Source of the DNA: a bacterium
Lineage (GTDB): Bacteria > UBA9089 > UBA9088 > JAGUXG01
Assembly: GCA_020061965.1 (NCBI GenBank)
Contig: JAGUXG010000076.1
Location: forward strand, 1-6,229
Length of the DNA: 6,229 nt
Direction: 5' to 3'
Shown here: piece after piece, positions 1-3,200 of the stretch
Position numbering within the stretch: the stretch's first letter is position 1
How the letters are laid out: every line of letters starts with the position of its first letter
Made by a program: the position numbers and the translations under genes
The notes under the pieces: generated by a model
What the model saw: the letters and a program-made list of their open reading frames with translations, nothing else
Told to the model about the DNA's origin: nothing
The model's database searches: none

Positions 1-112
1 ATCTTCATCTTTACAAAGAGGAATTATCCACCCTTTACTAAAAATTTCCAGATTATTGGCAAAAATTTTTCGGTAAACCTGTGTTTCTTGAGTATACAAA
101 GAGAGCCTGAGG
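1..112. other. Left-edge sequence, possible fragment of a neighbouring gene
   Basis: No gene can be called with confidence. On the plus strand a frame runs from base 2 to TAA at 74-76 and would end a protein in GIIHPLLKISRLLAKIFR, which has the look of an amphipathic C-terminal helix. On the minus strand a frame is open from about 120 to the window edge, without ATG; a TTG within YTQETQVYRKIFANNLEIF could start it. Both are too short to separate by eye. If the plus-strand reading is right, the two genes are convergent. Confidence 0.25.
73..100 (+). repeat. CCTG-N6-TTGRGTATA motif, copy 1
   Basis: GTAAACCTG, TGTTTC, then TTGAGTATACAAA. It matches the minus-strand copy at 6122-6149 at 23 of 28 positions by eye and lies 12 bp before the left hairpin element. 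Its function is unknown; the TATACA part could act as a -10 box. Confidence 0.55.
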
Positions 113-181
113 TTGTAAGTTTAGGATGTTGTATGTTATTTGTTCTACTTCTTCAACCTACAACTTACAACCTACAACAAA
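113..181. repeat. Hairpin-forming heptamer element, left copy
   Basis: This 69-bp element starts TTGTAAGTTTAGGATGTTGT and ends CTACAACAAA. It is made of GTTGTAG/CTACAAC-type heptamers in inverted orientation around the 17-nt loop ATTTGTTCTACTTCTTC (138-154). Here the left arm has one heptamer fewer and the right arm one more (TTACAAC, 165-171) than the copy at 6161-6229. The inner stem 128-137/155-164 pairs over 10 positions with one mismatch. It lies downstream of the large gene. Confidence 0.92.
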
Positions 182-189
182 AATCTTCG

Positions 190-217
190 CTAGGCCTGTT
201 GCTTTTGGGTATAAATA
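190..217 (+). repeat. CCTG-N6-TTGRGTATA motif, copy 2
   Basis: CTAGGCCTG, TTGCTT, then TTGGGTATAAATA. It keeps the CCTG to TTGGGTATA spacing of six bases and lies between the left hairpin element and the stop codon of the large gene, on the opposite strand to that gene. Confidence 0.5.
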
Positions 218-227
218 CTTGGTAAAA

Positions 228-3200
228 TTATCTCATCACACCAACCTTTCCTGTTTTTTTGTCCTTTCCGTAAGTGAGGATATAGATATAGGTGCCTGAG
301 GCTATGTTTTTGGTATGCCAAGTGATGAGGCTTCCTCCAAGGCTTTCCTTTTCAAAGATACGCTCACCTGCGATGTTATAGATTTGAATGCTTGTATCTG
401 GTGGCACCTTAAAATTAACAACACCTATTCTGCTTGGGTTTGGATAGCAGATAGAATCAGAAAGACTAAGGGTTTCTAAAAAAAGGCTTGAGCCCTCTAA
501 TAGAATCTTCTTATTCTCCATATCGCGTATCTCGGCCTCTCCTTGTATCTTAATCCATTCCTTTCTCTCTATTTTTATCCTGCAGACCTCTCCTTCAGGA
601 GGGGCATCAATAAAGCCAAACTCCAAGATAAGGTCATTGCCAATTCTTTCCGAAACAAAGGCTTTTAATCTTCCTTCTATCTTTTCTATCTCAACAGCCT
701 GATCAAACCTCAAAACATACCTGCCACCCAATGCCTCATCAATCCCTTTATACTTCACCACCACCCAATCTCCGTCCTCCTCCATCCAAATAAAAGAATT
801 TTGAATTTTGAATTTTGAATTTTGAATTTTGAATTTTGAATTTTGAACCTTCTTATTCCAGTTCCACATCAGACAAAAGACCATCAGATCCTCAAAGTCA
901 ACCACTCCATCAGGATTACTGATAAGGTCAGGAGGACTGCCACTTGCTGGTCCAATGTCATAGACAGGGCTTGGCCTCTTCCAGAAACTGATAAGTCCTA
1001 AAAGGTCCTCAAAGTCTATCTCATTGTTTTGGTTGAAGTCGCATGTCAACCTCTTTTTGACAGAGACCTCCGCTCCTGCTATGCTTACAGGGATCTGTTC
1101 ATTCTCTTTATTTCGTAAGTCTGCCAGCTCAAAGGTTATGGCACCTGTGCCAAGCTCCTTTGCCAGAAATCTTAAAGAAAATAGGCTTCCTGAGCCAGAG
1201 ATGCCATCAACATTAGCCAGAATCACCTCTACCCCATCTGTTGAGGTTGCTGACAGGAATACAGTCGTCTGGAATGCTCCCTGTCCGACATCAAGAAGCG
1301 AAAGATTGCTCAGATATTTCACCTTCACCCTTGCTCCGATTAGACTTTGGACATTTATAAAGACTTGCGAGGTAAAGGTTTCTTCCTTGAACACCTCCAT
1401 ATTCTTTGGTTCTATCCAGAGAGAGGCACAAGTCTCCTCTATCTTGATGTAGGCACTTTGAGAGCCAAAGCCCATCCACTTTCCGCAGCTATCCATCAAC
1501 TTTGACTCGCCAATGGATATTGTCGCAGAACCTGCTCTTCCTACCAAAAACTTGACTGATAGAATCGTTCCTGAGCCAGATACCTCTCCTTGAAGCAGGC
1601 CAAGGTCATATATTATCCTGCCATTCTCTTTCTGCTCCCGCAGGACAGCAAAGCTATTGACAAACCCTCCTTTGCTAAGGCTTATCAGATTTAGCTCGCT
1701 GCTGAAATCAAGGATAAGGGAGACGCCTATAAGCTCTGAGACATTGGCTATTTTGAGATCAATGGCTATCTCATCACCCAATTTTGCTCTCCCAGTTTGA
1801 GGCTCTATGTAGAGGATGGTCTTTCCGTTAGCCTTACCCTTTGCCAGGCTTCTCGTTTTGCCAAAGTTAGACCTGAGGATAAAGAAGTCTTGCATGTCGC
1901 AATCCAAATCATGATCAAAATCTGCCTCTACCTCTGGTGTTGGTGAGCCATAGGACTGCCTGAATTTCCAAAAGTCCGTAAGGTTGACTTGACCTGAATC
2001 ATCTGTGTCTGCAGCAAGCAGGGTGAATGTCCCTAAATCCTGGTCTCCACCAGAAATATAGACAGTATTGGAGGCAAAACCAGCTCCAGTTGTGTCAGCC
2101 CAGAGGGTATGGCTTCCAGCTGGAATTGCTGAAAAGTTGAATGTAGATGAGCCATTGGTTGAAGTGGTATAGCTGCCAATCTTCACAGCTATCCCTGAAA
2201 ACTCCATAAATGTTGTGCCACAGACAGAAGAGACAACCTTTCCAGTGATAGAACCCATCACACTACAAGAGACAGTCCCATTTGTATAGCTAAAGGGAAT
2301 CTCTGAGCCATTATTATCTATCAGATGCGTCTTCTTGACAGTAACCGTAGAGGTGACAAAGGATAGAAGAGAAGTGCCAGTAGAGACCCCAGTTAGGGCA
2401 ATAGTAGCCAATACACCTGAACCAGTGGCAGAGCCTGAGGTCAAGCAGACAGAGTATGTCGCTGTTCCTGAAGTATTATCCGTTGATGTTGACAAAACCT
2501 CGCCTTCAGAAGGAAATGTGCCTGTCGCTATAGCCGTCACAGAGATAATGCTTGGGTCAAAGGAGAGATAGATTGAAGCACCAATCATATTGGAGACATT
2601 GTCTATGTTTATTGTCAGGGTCTGGGTAGAACCTGAGCCAACCAAACTATATGTGGGAGAGATATATAGCCATGTTGCACCTGTGGTAGCTGAGGCTATA
2701 TTTGAATAAGCGGATGTACCAAAAGTATTAAAAGCTGCCACCCGATAGTAGTAAGTAGTGTTTGGCAGAAGCCCAGAGTTTATGTATTCCAGAGTGTTTG
2801 ATGAGACTTGGGCAATGTAGGTGTATGTTCCATTCAGCCTTTCGATGATAAATCCAGTCTCATTACTTGAGTTATCTTGCCAGTTCAATCTTATACTGGA
2901 GTTTGACAAGGCTACTGCTATCAGGTTAGACGGAGCAGGAAGCGGCAGGTCAAAGGTTGTTGCAGAGGCTATGTTTGAATAGGTGGTTGTACCAAAGGGT
3001 GTTTGAGCATAGACCCTGTAGTAGTAGGTGGTGTTACTGGCCAGCCCAGTATCTGTGTAGGTAGCCAATGTTGTTGTGCCTACTTGGGCAAGGGTGGTTA
3101 TGGTCGCACCCCTTTCTACAACAAACCAAATCTCAGTGGAAGAGTTGTCTTGCCAACTGAGGTTAATGGTAGAAGCTGATGTAGCTGTGGCTTGCAGATC

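Noticed and set aside
113..181. CRISPR array
   Set aside because: The repeats are 7-nt units in inverted arms with one fixed loop, and there are no regularly spaced unique spacers.
1..225. Plus-strand frame open for 74 codons to TAA at 223-225
   Set aside because: It runs straight through the heptamer hairpin element and gives a low-complexity product. It is probably open by chance, as no start or family signature is visible.
181..227. Intrinsic terminator just after the large gene
   Set aside because: The minus-strand sequence after the stop has only the tiny palindrome AGGCCT and no GC-rich stem followed by a U-tract. The hairpin at 113-181 is AT-rich and also lacks a U-tract.
1024..1452. 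Open frame of 142 codons on the plus strand
   Set aside because: It lies wholly antisense to the cohesin-like domain 2-3 and dockerin-like 2 coding region, has no domain signature and no ribosome binding site. It is a shadow of the real frame.
2335..2571. Open frame of 78 codons on the plus strand, rich in Val, Pro and Glu
   Set aside because: It is antisense to the Thr/Ser-rich cohesin-like domain 1. Its low-complexity composition simply mirrors the Thr/Ser codons of the real gene.
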